The notes under the pieces were generated by a model. That model was given only the letters and a program-made list of their open reading frames with translations, made no database searches and was not told the DNA's origin. DNA of 28,382 nt, from the NCBI GenBank assembly GCA_022449325.1, contig JAKUSK010000001.1, positions 1-28,382 on the forward strand. The letters run 5' to 3'. This document shows, piece by piece, positions 1 through 8,074 of this stretch (position 1 is its first letter; each line of letters opens with the position of its first letter). Origin of the DNA: Nitrososphaerales archaeon. GTDB lineage: Archaea > Thermoproteota > Nitrososphaeria > Nitrososphaerales > UBA57. The position numbers and the translations under genes are program-made.

Positions 1-265
1 GTTTATCTATTTCAACTACTCGTAATGATCTACTTCCATCAATTAATCTTGTAAAATTCTCTGATGATTCATAATTAATTATTGCAATGTATTGCGTTTG
101 TTCTACTATTTGTTGTTCAGTACTGGAAAATAATAATGGAATTCCAAAAGTCATTATTGGAATTAACAAAATGGGAATTACAACTGTTGCAATTAGAGTT
201 CTTCTATCTCTCAATATGTCTTGCATTTCTTTTTTATATACTGCTCTAATGTGTTTTATTCCCAA
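1..265 (-). CDS. ABC-2 type transporter permease, N-terminal part (runs off the window)
   Basis: This is the membrane subunit of an ABC exporter; only about 88 N-terminal residues are visible and the gene runs off the left edge. The reading frame gives a short basic cytoplasmic segment with the motif RDRRTLIATVVIP, then a hydrophobic helix, then a polar stretch beginning SSTEQQIVEQTQY that would start a large extracytoplasmic domain. That layout is typical of NatB/ABC-2 permeases. The frame has a stop just upstream, so the best start is the TTG at 263-265, which overlaps the end of the ATPase gene by 10 bases. Such overlap points to translational coupling with the ATPase, its obvious partner. 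The substrate cannot be told from sequence. Confidence 0.75.
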   Translation of the reverse strand, partial: MGIKHIRAVYKKEMQDILRDRRTLIATVVIPILLIPIMTFGIPLLFSSTEQQIVEQTQYIAIINYESSENFTRLIDGSRSLRVVEIDK

Positions 266-981
266 GATTTTTCACCTTTTACTGTTGTAATGAATGCCTT
301 TTCAAGTGAACCATATTCTTTTTGAATATGTTTAATTGAATCAGTCATCAATATTCTTCCATCGTGTATTATTGCAATTTTATCACAGATTTCTTCAGTT
401 TCGTACATAGAATGTGAGGAATATAATATTGTTCTTCCATCTTCTTTACATTGTTTTACAAAATCAAGTACTGCTCTTGCTGATATTACATCTAAACCCG
501 ATGTTGGTTCATCAAAAATAAAAACTGGCGGTTCATGAATTATTGCTCTTGCAATTGCTACTTTTTGTTTATTTCCTCTAGATAATTTTCCACATCGCTT
601 GTCTGCATATTCGTTAAGAGATAATCTATTTAACACATCATTAATCTTGTCATCTATTTGATTATAATCGATATCATTTAGTATTCCAAAATATCTTATT
701 ACTTCTCTTGAAGTTAATCTATCATACAATCCAACTTCTGTCGGTAAAAATCCAATATTTCTACGAACTTCAGAAGAATTAATTTTTGAATCAAATCCAT
801 TCACTGTGATGTCTCCCTCTGATGGTTGAAATACAGTTGAAACCATTCTCTGAGTCGTGGTCTTGCCGGCCCCATTAAGTCCTAGCAGCCCGAAAATCTC
901 ACCTTTTTCTACTTCAATATTAATATTATCTACTGCCTTGAATTTTCCGAACCATTTCGAAACATTTTGTATTGATATCAA
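256..981 (-). CDS. ABC transporter ATP-binding protein (NatA-like)
   Basis: This cytoplasmic ATPase subunit would drive the ABC-2 permease that overlaps its 3' end. At 241 residues it is the normal size for a single nucleotide-binding domain. Walker A is GLNGAGKTT (about 34-42), the signature loop reads LSRGNKQ (usual LSGGxxQ, so one Gly is Arg), Walker B and the catalytic Glu are FIFDEPTSGLD, and the switch His is in SSHSMYE. The start is a TTG at 979-981; a TATA-like ATTTTATAG on the minus strand about 27 bases upstream fits a leaderless transcript. The overall pattern is closest to NatA or multidrug ABC-2 exporters, and the substrate is unknown. Confidence 0.88.
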   Translation of the reverse strand: MISIQNVSKWFGKFKAVDNINIEVEKGEIFGLLGLNGAGKTTTQRMVSTVFQPSEGDITVNGFDSKINSSEVRRNIGFLPTEVGLYDRLTSREVIRYFGILNDIDYNQIDDKINDVLNRLSLNEYADKRCGKLSRGNKQKVAIARAIIHEPPVFIFDEPTSGLDVISARAVLDFVKQCKEDGRTILYSSHSMYETEEICDKIAIIHDGRILMTDSIKHIQKEYGSLEKAFITTVKGEKSWE

Positions 982-1020
982 TTATCATTAAATAAGTATA
1001 GTTCTATAAAATAATTGGCA
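982..1020. promoter_or_regulatory. Overlapping divergent promoters (ABC exporter / purP pair)
   Basis: Only 39 bases separate the two divergent starts. Plus-strand TTAAATAAG near 988-996 lies about 28 bases before the ATG at 1021, and minus-strand ATTTTATAG near 1004-1012 lies about 27 bases before the TTG at 981. Both spacings match archaeal TATA boxes driving leaderless mRNAs. No ribosome binding site is visible on either side. Confidence 0.5.
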
Positions 1021-2115
1021 ATGATTGAAAGAAGTATTCTTCAAAACACTGTAAAAAACTACGACCTCGATAATATATCAGTTACTGCACTTGGCAGTCA
1101 TTCTGCTCTTGATATTATGGATGGAGCAACTTCTGAAAACCTGAATTCAATTGTAATTTGTCAAAAAGGCCGTGAAGTGACATACAAACATTTTGATAGA
1201 ATTATTAAAGAAGTTGTTACCCTACCTAAATTCTCTGATTTACTAAACGACGACATTCAAAAATCACTTATTTCTAAGAACTCAATTTTAATTCCTCACC
1301 GTTCTTTTACTGCATATATTGACTATGATTCTATTGAAAATGACTTGAACATTCCTATATTTGGTAATAGAGAAATGCTACGCACTGAAGAAAGAAACGT
1401 TGAAAAAAATCAATACTACCTTCTTGAAAAAGCTAATGTAAGATATCCTAAATTATTTAAAAAACCTGAAGATATTGATCGTCTAGTAATTGTGAAAGTC
1501 ATGGAATCTACTCGAAAAATTGAACGTGCATTTTTCACTGCGTCAAGTTATCAAGAATTTACAGAAAAAGCAGAAAAACGTATAAAACAAGGTATTATAA
1601 ATGCAGAGGATCTTGCTGATGCACGTATTGAAGAATTTGTATTAGGTACGTATTTTAATTTTAATTTCTTTTACTCGATACTTCATGATCGAGTAGAATT
1701 TCTTGGTATTGATCGACGTTTACAAACTAACCTTAATGACTTCACTTCATTACCTGCTAAACAACAACTTGAAATCGATGTTGAATTACAGAATATTGAA
1801 GTTGGTCACATGCCTGCTACAATTCGTGAATCATTTCTTGAAAAAGTTTTTGAAATGGGAAATAAGTTTGTTAATTCTACTAAAAAAGAATTCCATCCAG
1901 GTCTGATTGGCCCATTTGCATTACAAACCGCTATTACAAAAGATTTCGAGCTAGTTGTATTCGATGTTTCACCACGCGTTCCAGGAAGTCCGGTCTTAAT
2001 GATGAGTCCTTATACGCATTATTATCATGGCGAATCCTTTGGTACTGGTAAAAGAATTGCTATGGAAATATCAGAAGCTATAAATGAAGAGAGATTGGAT
2101 GAGGTAGTGACTTGA
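1021..2115 (+). CDS. PurP-family ATP-grasp protein with degenerate ATP-binding loop
   Basis: This protein belongs to the PurP family (archaeal FAICAR synthetase, an ATP-grasp enzyme of purine synthesis that formylates AICAR with formate and ATP). The N-terminal fold carries LGSHSAL (about 25-31), and IFGNRE, EEFVLG, GIDRR and the C-terminal SPYTHYYHG align with the next gene. The ATP-grasp glycine loop does not: where the neighbour has GARGGSGYF, this protein has MESTRKIERAFF (about 161-172). The C-terminal metal-site region also differs (DVSPRVPGSP against EFSARIVAGT). It may be a non-catalytic or altered-specificity subunit paired with the downstream copy. The ATG at 1021 is favoured over an in-frame TTG at 1015 because of TATA spacing. 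The product is 364 residues. Confidence 0.72.
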   Translation: MIERSILQNTVKNYDLDNISVTALGSHSALDIMDGATSENLNSIVICQKGREVTYKHFDRIIKEVVTLPKFSDLLNDDIQKSLISKNSILIPHRSFTAYIDYDSIENDLNIPIFGNREMLRTEERNVEKNQYYLLEKANVRYPKLFKKPEDIDRLVIVKVMESTRKIERAFFTASSYQEFTEKAEKRIKQGIINAEDLADARIEEFVLGTYFNFNFFYSILHDRVEFLGIDRRLQTNLNDFTSLPAKQQLEIDVELQNIEVGHMPATIRESFLEKVFEMGNKFVNSTKKEFHPGLIGPFALQTAITKDFELVVFDVSPRVPGSPVLMMSPYTHYYHGESFGTGKRIAMEISEAINEERLDEVVT

Positions 2116-3140
2116 CAAGTATTGCTACTTTGGGTTCTCATTGTTCTCTGCAAGTTCTAAAAGGAGCTAAGGAAGAGGGATTTCATACTGTTTTAGTTAC
2201 GAAATCTACTCGTGAAAAATTCTATAAACGATATAATAATTTCATTGATGAATATATTGTTGTTGATGATTTTACCGACATCATGAACGACGACATTAAG
2301 GATAAACTAAATGCATCTGATTCAGTATTAATTCCTCATGGTACTTTAATTTCTGAGGTGGGGATTGAAAAAATTGAAAAACTCGACATTCCAATTTTTG
2401 GCAATAGACATATCTTACGTTGGGAAGCCGATCGCGATCTTAAGACTCAATTAATGGAAAAATCAGGTGTTTCTATTCCAAAAACCTTCAATTCACCTGA
2501 AGAAATTGACTGTCTTACAATTTCTAAATTATCCGGAGCTCGTGGAGGTTCTGGTTATTTTCTTGCTAAAAATTCAAAAGACTACTATGCCCACGTAGAA
2601 AAATTCAAAAAACAAGGTTTGATGACTGATGATGACGAACTTCAAATCCAAGAATATATTGTCGGTGTTCCAGTCTATCTTCAATATTTTCAGTCTACAA
2701 TGAAAGATGAGTTGGAACTATTTGGAATTGACAAACGTTATGAAACAAATGTTGACAGTTTAGGGCGAATTCCTAGCATTGATCAAACTGAAATCAAATT
2801 ATCTCCTACATATATTGTAGTAGGTAATATTCCTCTAGTACTTAGAGAATCTCTGCTTGTCGAAGTTTATGATATAGGTGACAACTTTGTAACTGCAAGC
2901 AAAGAACTAGTACCTCCTGGAATGCCCGGTCCATTTTGTATGGAAGGTGTATATGATTCCAACGGTAAATTTGTTGCCTTTGAGTTCTCTGCTCGTATTG
3001 TAGCTGGAACAAATATCTTTACAACAGGTTCTCCGTATTCCTACCTTAACTATGGTCCAAATATGAATATGGGAAGAAGAATAGCTTTGGAAATAAAAGA
3101 TGCTATCAAAGCAAACAGATTAGATGATTTAGTTACCTAA
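2112..3140 (+). CDS. purP: Formate-dependent FAICAR synthetase family (PurP)
   Basis: This is a likely 5-formaminoimidazole-4-carboxamide ribonucleotide synthetase, which makes FAICAR from AICAR, formate and ATP in place of the bacterial PurH transformylase. It is 342 residues long. LGSHCSLQVLKGAKEEGF forms the N-terminal nucleotide-binding start. SKLSGARGGSGYFLA (about 138-152) is an intact ATP-grasp lysine and glycine loop, and FEFSARIVAGTN near the C-terminus supplies metal and ATP ligands. The start is a TTG whose last bases form the TGA stop of the previous gene (TTGA overlap), so the two paralogs are translationally coupled and may form a hetero-oligomer. PRPP synthetase, 4 kb away, feeds the same pathway. 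The exact substrate is inferred from the family. Confidence 0.78.
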   Translation: MTSIATLGSHCSLQVLKGAKEEGFHTVLVTKSTREKFYKRYNNFIDEYIVVDDFTDIMNDDIKDKLNASDSVLIPHGTLISEVGIEKIEKLDIPIFGNRHILRWEADRDLKTQLMEKSGVSIPKTFNSPEEIDCLTISKLSGARGGSGYFLAKNSKDYYAHVEKFKKQGLMTDDDELQIQEYIVGVPVYLQYFQSTMKDELELFGIDKRYETNVDSLGRIPSIDQTEIKLSPTYIVVGNIPLVLRESLLVEVYDIGDNFVTASKELVPPGMPGPFCMEGVYDSNGKFVAFEFSARIVAGTNIFTTGSPYSYLNYGPNMNMGRRIALEIKDAIKANRLDDLVT

Positions 3141-3908
3141 TTATCTTAATGTTTCTAGTGATTTATTATCTGGTCGCAATAAATTCATTAAAAGTTCAAA
3201 ATATTCAATTAATACTGATGCAAAATCACCCTCATTATTTAATTCAAATCTTATTAAAAAGCTTTCAAATAATTCATATTTTTCTTTATTTGCATATTTG
3301 TAAAACGAAAGAAATTGTCTATTCTTACTAATCATTAACTGAGATAATTGTGAAGACTCGTCTAGAAAATTACGTCTTTTAAGCGACGCCAGCGCAAATG
3401 CATTTCTAGCCAATAATGAAGCGTCTATTAGGTTGTTTCCTGTTGGCTCATCTGACATCCACGTTACAAAAAAATTCTGGATAAGTTTTCTTTCTCGTTC
3501 ATTATCCATTAACTGAAAAACAATATCATCTACAATTATATTCTGAAGATGATTAAAACCCTCGTTAAGTGATTTAGCTTCTAACTTATTCAATCCTTCT
3601 TGTTCAACAACATGAGACATAACTTCATTAATTATTTCTGATTGATGAGATGGCGAATTAATTTCTGTAAAGTATATATGAGCTAATTCATGAAGAATCA
3701 ATCCATTTAACATATCTGAATCTAATGCCCAATCTGCTACTACAATTGAACTTTTATTCGAATCAATTTTAGCATAACCCATAAACTGTAATTCAGGATC
3801 TATTTCAATTGAAACAATATTTTGTAATTCATATCCTGCATTTCTCATATTTTTAATTGCTAAATCAAGAGATTCTTCTAAAAATTCATCTTGACTAGTG
3901 GATTTCAA
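3141..3908 (-). CDS. HEXXH-motif putative metallopeptidase, unknown role
   Basis: I do not recognise this 255-residue protein beyond its zinc-peptidase-like core. LILHELAHIYF places HELAH at 73-77, giving two His zinc ligands and the catalytic Glu. About 50 residues later NIIVDDIVFQ (about 123-132) supplies acidic residues that could be the third ligand. No signal peptide or membrane segment is visible, so it should be cytoplasmic. The C-terminal half is predicted helical with no known motif. It is convergent with purP: the two stop codons abut at 3140/3141. It resembles archaeal conserved HEXXH families of unknown function. Whether it is an active protease is not shown by the sequence. Confidence 0.6.
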   Translation of the reverse strand: MKSTSQDEFLEESLDLAIKNMRNAGYELQNIVSIEIDPELQFMGYAKIDSNKSSIVVADWALDSDMLNGLILHELAHIYFTEINSPSHQSEIINEVMSHVVEQEGLNKLEAKSLNEGFNHLQNIIVDDIVFQLMDNERERKLIQNFFVTWMSDEPTGNNLIDASLLARNAFALASLKRRNFLDESSQLSQLMISKNRQFLSFYKYANKEKYELFESFLIRFELNNEGDFASVLIEYFELLMNLLRPDNKSLETLR

Positions 3909-3956
3909 TTAAATCAATTCATAAATTCTCTCTAATGGTTATAAATTTAAAGAAAA

Positions 3957-4057
3957 TGGACCGGAGGAGAATTGAACCCCCGACCTTACGGGAAAAAATC
4001 TTTCCGCATGCGAAGCGGATATTGTATCTTTTGATTCTACCGCTGAACTACCGGCCC
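3957..4057 (-). tRNA. tRNA-Ala(CGC) with two apparent non-canonical introns
   Basis: The acceptor stem pairs GGGCCGG (4051-4057) with CCGGTCC (3958-3964), with discriminator A at 3957. The T arm has loop TTCAATT. The anticodon arm TCCGC-TTCGCAT-GCGGA (4003-4019) reads CGC, alanine. Between the D arm and anticodon arm there are about 13 extra bases, and between the anticodon arm and the AGGTC variable loop about 16 extra. The second insertion fits a bulge-helix-bulge: GCGG pairs with CCGT, flanked by three-base bulges AAA and AAG, giving a 16-base intron near position 44. The first insertion gives only an imperfect motif (GTA with TAC, AAT bulges). Removing both yields a standard class I alanine tRNA. 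CCA is not encoded. Confidence 0.8.
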
Positions 4058-4138
4058 TAAATCTTTATAGAAAATATTCACATAATTGTTTATCCAATAA
4101 CTCAAAACTTAAAGAAGGCAAATATTAAGTTAATTGGA

Positions 4139-4213
4139 GCGGTCATCGTATAGTCTGGTCTAATACGTTAGCTTGCCAAGTTAATAACTCGGGTTCAAAT
4201 CCCGGTGACCGCA
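4139..4213 (+). tRNA. tRNA-Gly(GCC)
   Basis: The acceptor strands GCGGTCA and TGACCGC pair fully, with discriminator A at 4213. The D stem is GTAT/ATAC, the anticodon arm TTAGC-TTGCCAA-GTTAA reads GCC (glycine), the variable loop is four bases, and the T loop is TTCAAAT. There is no intron, unlike the tRNA-Ala gene about 80 bases away on the other strand. AACTTAAAG near 4105-4113 lies at a suitable distance to be its TATA box. Together the two tRNAs account for the roughly 310-base stretch without protein genes. Confidence 0.95.
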
Positions 4214-4222
4214 TTTACGTAC

Positions 4223-5488
4223 TTATTTCTCTAGTTTCTCGATTAATTCCTTTGCACGTAAAAACTTTACATTTTTTTCTTGTACCATGATTTCAGAAAC
4301 TTTCTCTATTAATTCTCCCGTAGCTCCTGCTGAAACAGCAATATTCTTTGCATGAAGTTTCATATGACCTTCTTGAATTCCTTCAGAAACCAATGCACGA
4401 AGTGCCGCCAAGTTCTGTGCCAGTCCTATTGACGTAATAATTTCACCTAATTGAGATGCACTGTCTACCTTGAGGACTTTCAAACAAATCTTTGAAGTTG
4501 GATGGACTGAAGAGGCTCCTCCTACTATTCCTACAGGCATTGGGATTTTTATCTTTCCTACTAGATCTCCAGAAGAATCTTTCTCCCAGGTAGTTAATGG
4601 AATGTATTTTCCTGATATAGACGCATATGCATGAATTGCTGATTCTATTGCTCGAATATCTTGTCCAGTAGCAATGGCTACTGATGTTATTCCATTCATT
4701 ATTCCTTTGTTATTTGTTACAGCTCTATATGGATCATTATGTGCGAACTCTGACGCATCCAATATTCTTTCCACAATATGTTCGCCCCCTAATGATTCTT
4801 TATCAAATATTGCATGTGCTTCTACCATTCTTTCGGTGGCAAGGTTTGAAACAATTTTTAATAGTGCTTCTCCACCAGATATATTTTCAATCTTTGGCGC
4901 TAAAGCTTCAGCAACCGTATTACATGCATTAGCTCCCATTGCATCTTTACAATCAATGTATATCTCAACAATTAACATTTTTCCACGTTTTGTATCTAAT
5001 TCTTTTAATTGCAAATCTTTTGCACCACCGCCAATTGATGATAATGTAGGTGTTTTTTCACGAGCTAATTCTAATAATTCCGATTTATTTTTTTGTATAT
5101 TATTTTTTGCATATTCGAAATCTTTTACTTTAACAAGTTGAATTTGTGTACGCATTAGATTTCCTGTACTCTTTGCAGTAAATCCTCCTCTTTTACGCCC
5201 AAGACCTGCAGCATTACTGCAAGCTGCTATTACTGATGGTTCTTCAGTTGCTAATGGAACTAAATACTCGTTCTGATTAATGATAAAGTTAGTTGCTATA
5301 CCTATTGGTAATGAAATTCCTCCGACGCTATTTTCAATCATTTTTGTAGCGTTTTCTAGTTTTATTCCTGACATCGATCTGATAATTTCAGTCTCTTCAT
5401 TGGTTAAATCGGCAAATTCCTTTAATTTGTCCAATCTTTCATCTGAACTTAATTTGTAAAAACCAGGAATTTTCGAGCTTTTTGGCAT
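4223..5488 (-). CDS. Hydroxymethylglutaryl-CoA reductase, class II type
   Basis: This enzyme interconverts HMG-CoA and mevalonate with NAD(P)H; in archaea mevalonate feeds isoprenoid lipid synthesis. About 421 residues. The motifs are those of class II (bacterial-type) reductases: ENSVGGISLPIGIA, DAMGANACNTVAEA, NNKGIMNG with the catalytic Lys, TGQDIRAIES, and GHMKLHAKNIAVSAG with the catalytic His. Class I signatures such as DAMGMNM are absent. The ATG at 5488 is preferred to an in-frame TTG at 5494; minus-strand TCATTTTATTG near 5517 sits at TATA distance, so the gene may have its own promoter within the run of minus-strand genes. A geranylgeranyl reductase-like gene in the same window uses products of this pathway. 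Confidence 0.9.
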   Translation of the reverse strand: MPKSSKIPGFYKLSSDERLDKLKEFADLTNEETEIIRSMSGIKLENATKMIENSVGGISLPIGIATNFIINQNEYLVPLATEEPSVIAACSNAAGLGRKRGGFTAKSTGNLMRTQIQLVKVKDFEYAKNNIQKNKSELLELAREKTPTLSSIGGGAKDLQLKELDTKRGKMLIVEIYIDCKDAMGANACNTVAEALAPKIENISGGEALLKIVSNLATERMVEAHAIFDKESLGGEHIVERILDASEFAHNDPYRAVTNNKGIMNGITSVAIATGQDIRAIESAIHAYASISGKYIPLTTWEKDSSGDLVGKIKIPMPVGIVGGASSVHPTSKICLKVLKVDSASQLGEIITSIGLAQNLAALRALVSEGIQEGHMKLHAKNIAVSAGATGELIEKVSEIMVQEKNVKFLRAKELIEKLEK

Positions 5489-5533
5489 ATACAATAAATA
5501 TAAACAATCATCAATAAAATGATTATCTATGAA

Positions 5534-5920
5534 TTATTTGATTAAACTGAACGATTCTAACTCAAATCCGTATAAATTGTCTAATACTACTGAATAATTC
5601 TCACTTAGGTATTCTTTTGCTTTGTCACTTAATGATGCTTTATTTACAGTGAATTTGAAATTAAATTCCGGAGCATCTCTTGTTTTATTATGTTCGTCGT
5701 CTATTTTTTTTAGAACTTTTTTGTCACTAATAGTAAGAGTGGCAATTTGCCTTCCATCTGGCAACGGTTTATCAAATTGAACATCAACTTTACTTTCCTT
5801 TTTGTTTATGTCTAATATGTATCCAGTCAATTCTAATGTCTCGGATTTTTTCATTGTTACTGAAGAAATTTCTTCTGCTAACCAATTAGGAAATTCCTGT
5901 TTACCCAATATCGATCTCAC
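5534..5920 (-). CDS. Unknown 128-residue protein coupled to phosphoglycerate kinase
   Basis: I do not recognise this small soluble protein. It starts at GTG 5918-5920, whose GTGA overlaps the TGA stop of the pgk gene, so it is translationally coupled to PGK. The sequence alternates short beta-like stretches (ETLELTGYILDINKK, KVDVQFDKPLP, GRQIATLTISDKK) with charged loops and ends in an alpha/beta tail (YGFELESFSLIK). No cysteines, signal peptide or membrane helix are visible. Its frame is intact, lysine- and aspartate-rich, and matches its neighbours in codon use. The placement between PGK and HMG-CoA reductase suggests a role in central metabolism or an accessory to PGK, but this rests on context only. 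Confidence 0.65.
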   Translation of the reverse strand: MRSILGKQEFPNWLAEEISSVTMKKSETLELTGYILDINKKESKVDVQFDKPLPDGRQIATLTISDKKVLKKIDDEHNKTRDAPEFNFKFTVNKASLSDKAKEYLSENYSVVLDNLYGFELESFSLIK

Positions 5921-7116
5921 TTGTTGTGTTTACTTGCGGAATTATTTAAAGCATTTAATAATGGTAATTCTTCTCCAGTTAGATATCTAATTAAAGCACC
6001 GCCTGCAGTACTTACGTGATAAATCTTATCTTTTATTTTTAGTTGTGATAACACTGCGCTTAAATGACCACCACTAGTTATTGTTCTTGCATTTGCATTC
6101 GAAAGTTTATTAAGAATCTCTGTCGTTCCATGTCTAAATTCAGAATTTTCAAACATTCCTAATGGTCCAGTTATAAAAATATTTTCTGCATTATCGATTT
6201 GCTGTGAGTATTTGTTAATCGTATTCTGACCAACATCAAAAATTCTATCTGAAGAACTAAGCTCTGATAAAGACTTCTCGACTCGTTTTCCATTTTCTTC
6301 CACTGCTACATCATCTGCTAACATAAACTTGTCTGGGTATTTTTCTAATAGTGTTTGTGCAGTTTTAATTGATTTCTCATCATCTATTGATGTTGATTCT
6401 AAAGGAACTTTTCCAGTTGACGCAAGAAAAACATTTCCTATTAAACCACCTAACATTGCTTTATCTATTCTTCCAGCTTCAATTAATTTTTGTATTGATT
6501 TTAATCGATCAGGTACTTTAGCTCCACCTAAGATTGCAGTAAACTTTGTATTGGAATCTTCTACTATTCCTTTTAATGCATTTACTTCACGTTCAACAAT
6601 TTTACCTGCACATGCGGGTTTTAATTCAGCAAATCCTACAATTGATGGATGCGATCTATGAGAAGTTGAAAAAGCATCTAATACGCAATAATCAATGTGT
6701 TCGGCTAATTTACTAACAAGGTGAGATTTTATTGCATCTTCTGGTAACATTTCTGCATTTTCTTCTGCTGTAAATCTTAGATTGTCTAATAATAATATAT
6801 CTCCATCATTGAGATTCTTTATTGAATTAATTGCAGTTGGTCCAAATATATCTGGTATGAAATCTATTTTTCTGTTTAATAGATTTGAAAGCGCCGGTGC
6901 ATGTTGTTCCATTGAAACATAATCTGATTTTCCTAATCTTCCTTGATGAGATGCAACGATTAATTTTGAATCTTTTAACGCATCAATAGTTTCTGCTACT
7001 TCTAACAATCTGGAATCGTCTAGAATTTTTAATGTAGTAGGATCAATGGGACTGTTAATATCACATCGTAAGAATACTGTTTTTCCCTTGATGTCTAAGT
7101 CTTGTATAGATAGCAT
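5917..7116 (-). CDS. pgk: Phosphoglycerate kinase (archaeal type)
   Basis: PGK interconverts 3-phosphoglycerate + ATP and 1,3-bisphosphoglycerate + ADP in the cytoplasm. Conserved blocks are FLRCDINSPID (substrate-binding Arg/Asp), SHQGRLGKSDY, LLDNLRFTAEE, AILGGAKVPDRL, TGPLGMFENSEFRHGT and the C-terminal glycine-rich GGHLSAVL, typical of archaeal PGK. Length is about 399 residues from the ATG at 7116; an in-frame TTG at 7122 would add two. It lies 30 bases after the PRPP synthetase gene and overlaps the following 128-residue gene. Because RuBisCO in the same window makes 3-phosphoglycerate, PGK is the natural next step towards sugar phosphates. Confidence 0.95.
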   Translation of the reverse strand: MLSIQDLDIKGKTVFLRCDINSPIDPTTLKILDDSRLLEVAETIDALKDSKLIVASHQGRLGKSDYVSMEQHAPALSNLLNRKIDFIPDIFGPTAINSIKNLNDGDILLLDNLRFTAEENAEMLPEDAIKSHLVSKLAEHIDYCVLDAFSTSHRSHPSIVGFAELKPACAGKIVEREVNALKGIVEDSNTKFTAILGGAKVPDRLKSIQKLIEAGRIDKAMLGGLIGNVFLASTGKVPLESTSIDDEKSIKTAQTLLEKYPDKFMLADDVAVEENGKRVEKSLSELSSSDRIFDVGQNTINKYSQQIDNAENIFITGPLGMFENSEFRHGTTEILNKLSNANARTITSGGHLSAVLSQLKIKDKIYHVSTAGGALIRYLTGEELPLLNALNNSASKHNK

Positions 7117-7146
7117 GGACAATCATACTCTTGAATTTGATTATTG

Positions 7147-8061
7147 TTAGAGTGTTTCTTTTATTGTTCTAGCAATAACATCTGCTACACTAACATAGCT
7201 AACTTGGCTTGGAACTGTATCTGTTCCTACAACTATTGAAACACCTGAATCATAGATGTTTGCAAGAGCAGAATCAAATGGTGTTTTTCCACGTAGTACC
7301 GGATGTGTACATCCCACTACAATTTTACCTGCACCTGCTTCTTGAATTAATTTTACTGCCTCAATAATTGTACCACCTGAGCTAATTATATCATCAATAA
7401 TTACAACATCCCTTCCATTTACTGGAAGTGGTTTACCCTCTTTTGTTGTAATACTGACCTCTGTAGCACTGTATCTGGTCTTAAACATAATTTCGTAATC
7501 AACTCCCATAGTTTCTGCAGCAACCTTTGCCCATTGTTCAGACTCTTCATCAGGTCCTATAACTAATGGATTTTTTAATCCTGCGCTATCTTTGATCCAT
7601 TTTGCAATGTCTGGGACTGCACTAAGGTTCTTTGTAGGAGTTTTCTTAATTAGCTCACTCAAATCATTGACTCTTTGAAGATGTAAGTCGATTGTATAAA
7701 TTATATCAATACCTAAATCATCAATGATTTTGGATACTAGATGGAAACTTCCAGGTTCGCCTGGGTTGAATCTATTGTCTTGTCGAGCATATGCAAAGTA
7801 TGGCACAAATGTAGTAATTGATTTTGCCTTACCATCTTTTAATGCTGAACAAATTAACAGATATTCAATAAATAATTCATCAGGTTTCAAACCCATTGGA
7901 TGAATTACTACAACATCTTCATTTTCAACTTCGTCATGATAGCGAATATATTTCTCGCCATCTGGGAACTTCGTAATTTCAATTTTACCTAATTTAGCAT
8001 CCAGTAATTTAGCTACTTTTGTTGCCAAAACTGTGCCTTCTGATCCACCGTATATTATCAT
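7147..8061 (-). CDS. prs: Ribose-phosphate pyrophosphokinase (PRPP synthetase)
   Basis: This enzyme makes phosphoribosyl pyrophosphate from ribose 5-phosphate and ATP. At 304 residues it is of normal archaeal size. It shows the regulatory/ATP loop YFAYARQDNRF, IDLHLQ with the metal-binding His, and the PRPP-binding loop DVVIIDDIISSGGT near residue 220. It sits 13 bases after the ribose-1,5-bisphosphate isomerase gene and just before pgk, so it appears to be the second gene of a minus-strand operon. An AGGT about ten bases before the ATG could be a weak ribosome binding site. PRPP feeds purine synthesis (PurP is nearby) and is a known alternative precursor of RuBP in archaea. Confidence 0.95.
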   Translation of the reverse strand: MIIYGGSEGTVLATKVAKLLDAKLGKIEITKFPDGEKYIRYHDEVENEDVVVIHPMGLKPDELFIEYLLICSALKDGKAKSITTFVPYFAYARQDNRFNPGEPGSFHLVSKIIDDLGIDIIYTIDLHLQRVNDLSELIKKTPTKNLSAVPDIAKWIKDSAGLKNPLVIGPDEESEQWAKVAAETMGVDYEIMFKTRYSATEVSITTKEGKPLPVNGRDVVIIDDIISSGGTIIEAVKLIQEAGAGKIVVGCTHPVLRGKTPFDSALANIYDSGVSIVVGTDTVPSQVSYVSVADVIARTIKETL

Positions 8062-8074
8062 TTCATATTACCTG

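Noticed and set aside
3957..4057. Reading the tRNA-Ala gene as a class II tRNA with a long variable arm
   Set aside because: That fold would give an anticodon ACA or no U33, and the D arm is class I; the TCCGC-TTCGCAT-GCGGA arm is far better.
4674..5141. 155-codon open frame on the plus strand
   Set aside because: It lies wholly inside the HMG-CoA reductase gene on the other strand, and its translation is a low-complexity Ser/Ala-rich shadow without start signals.
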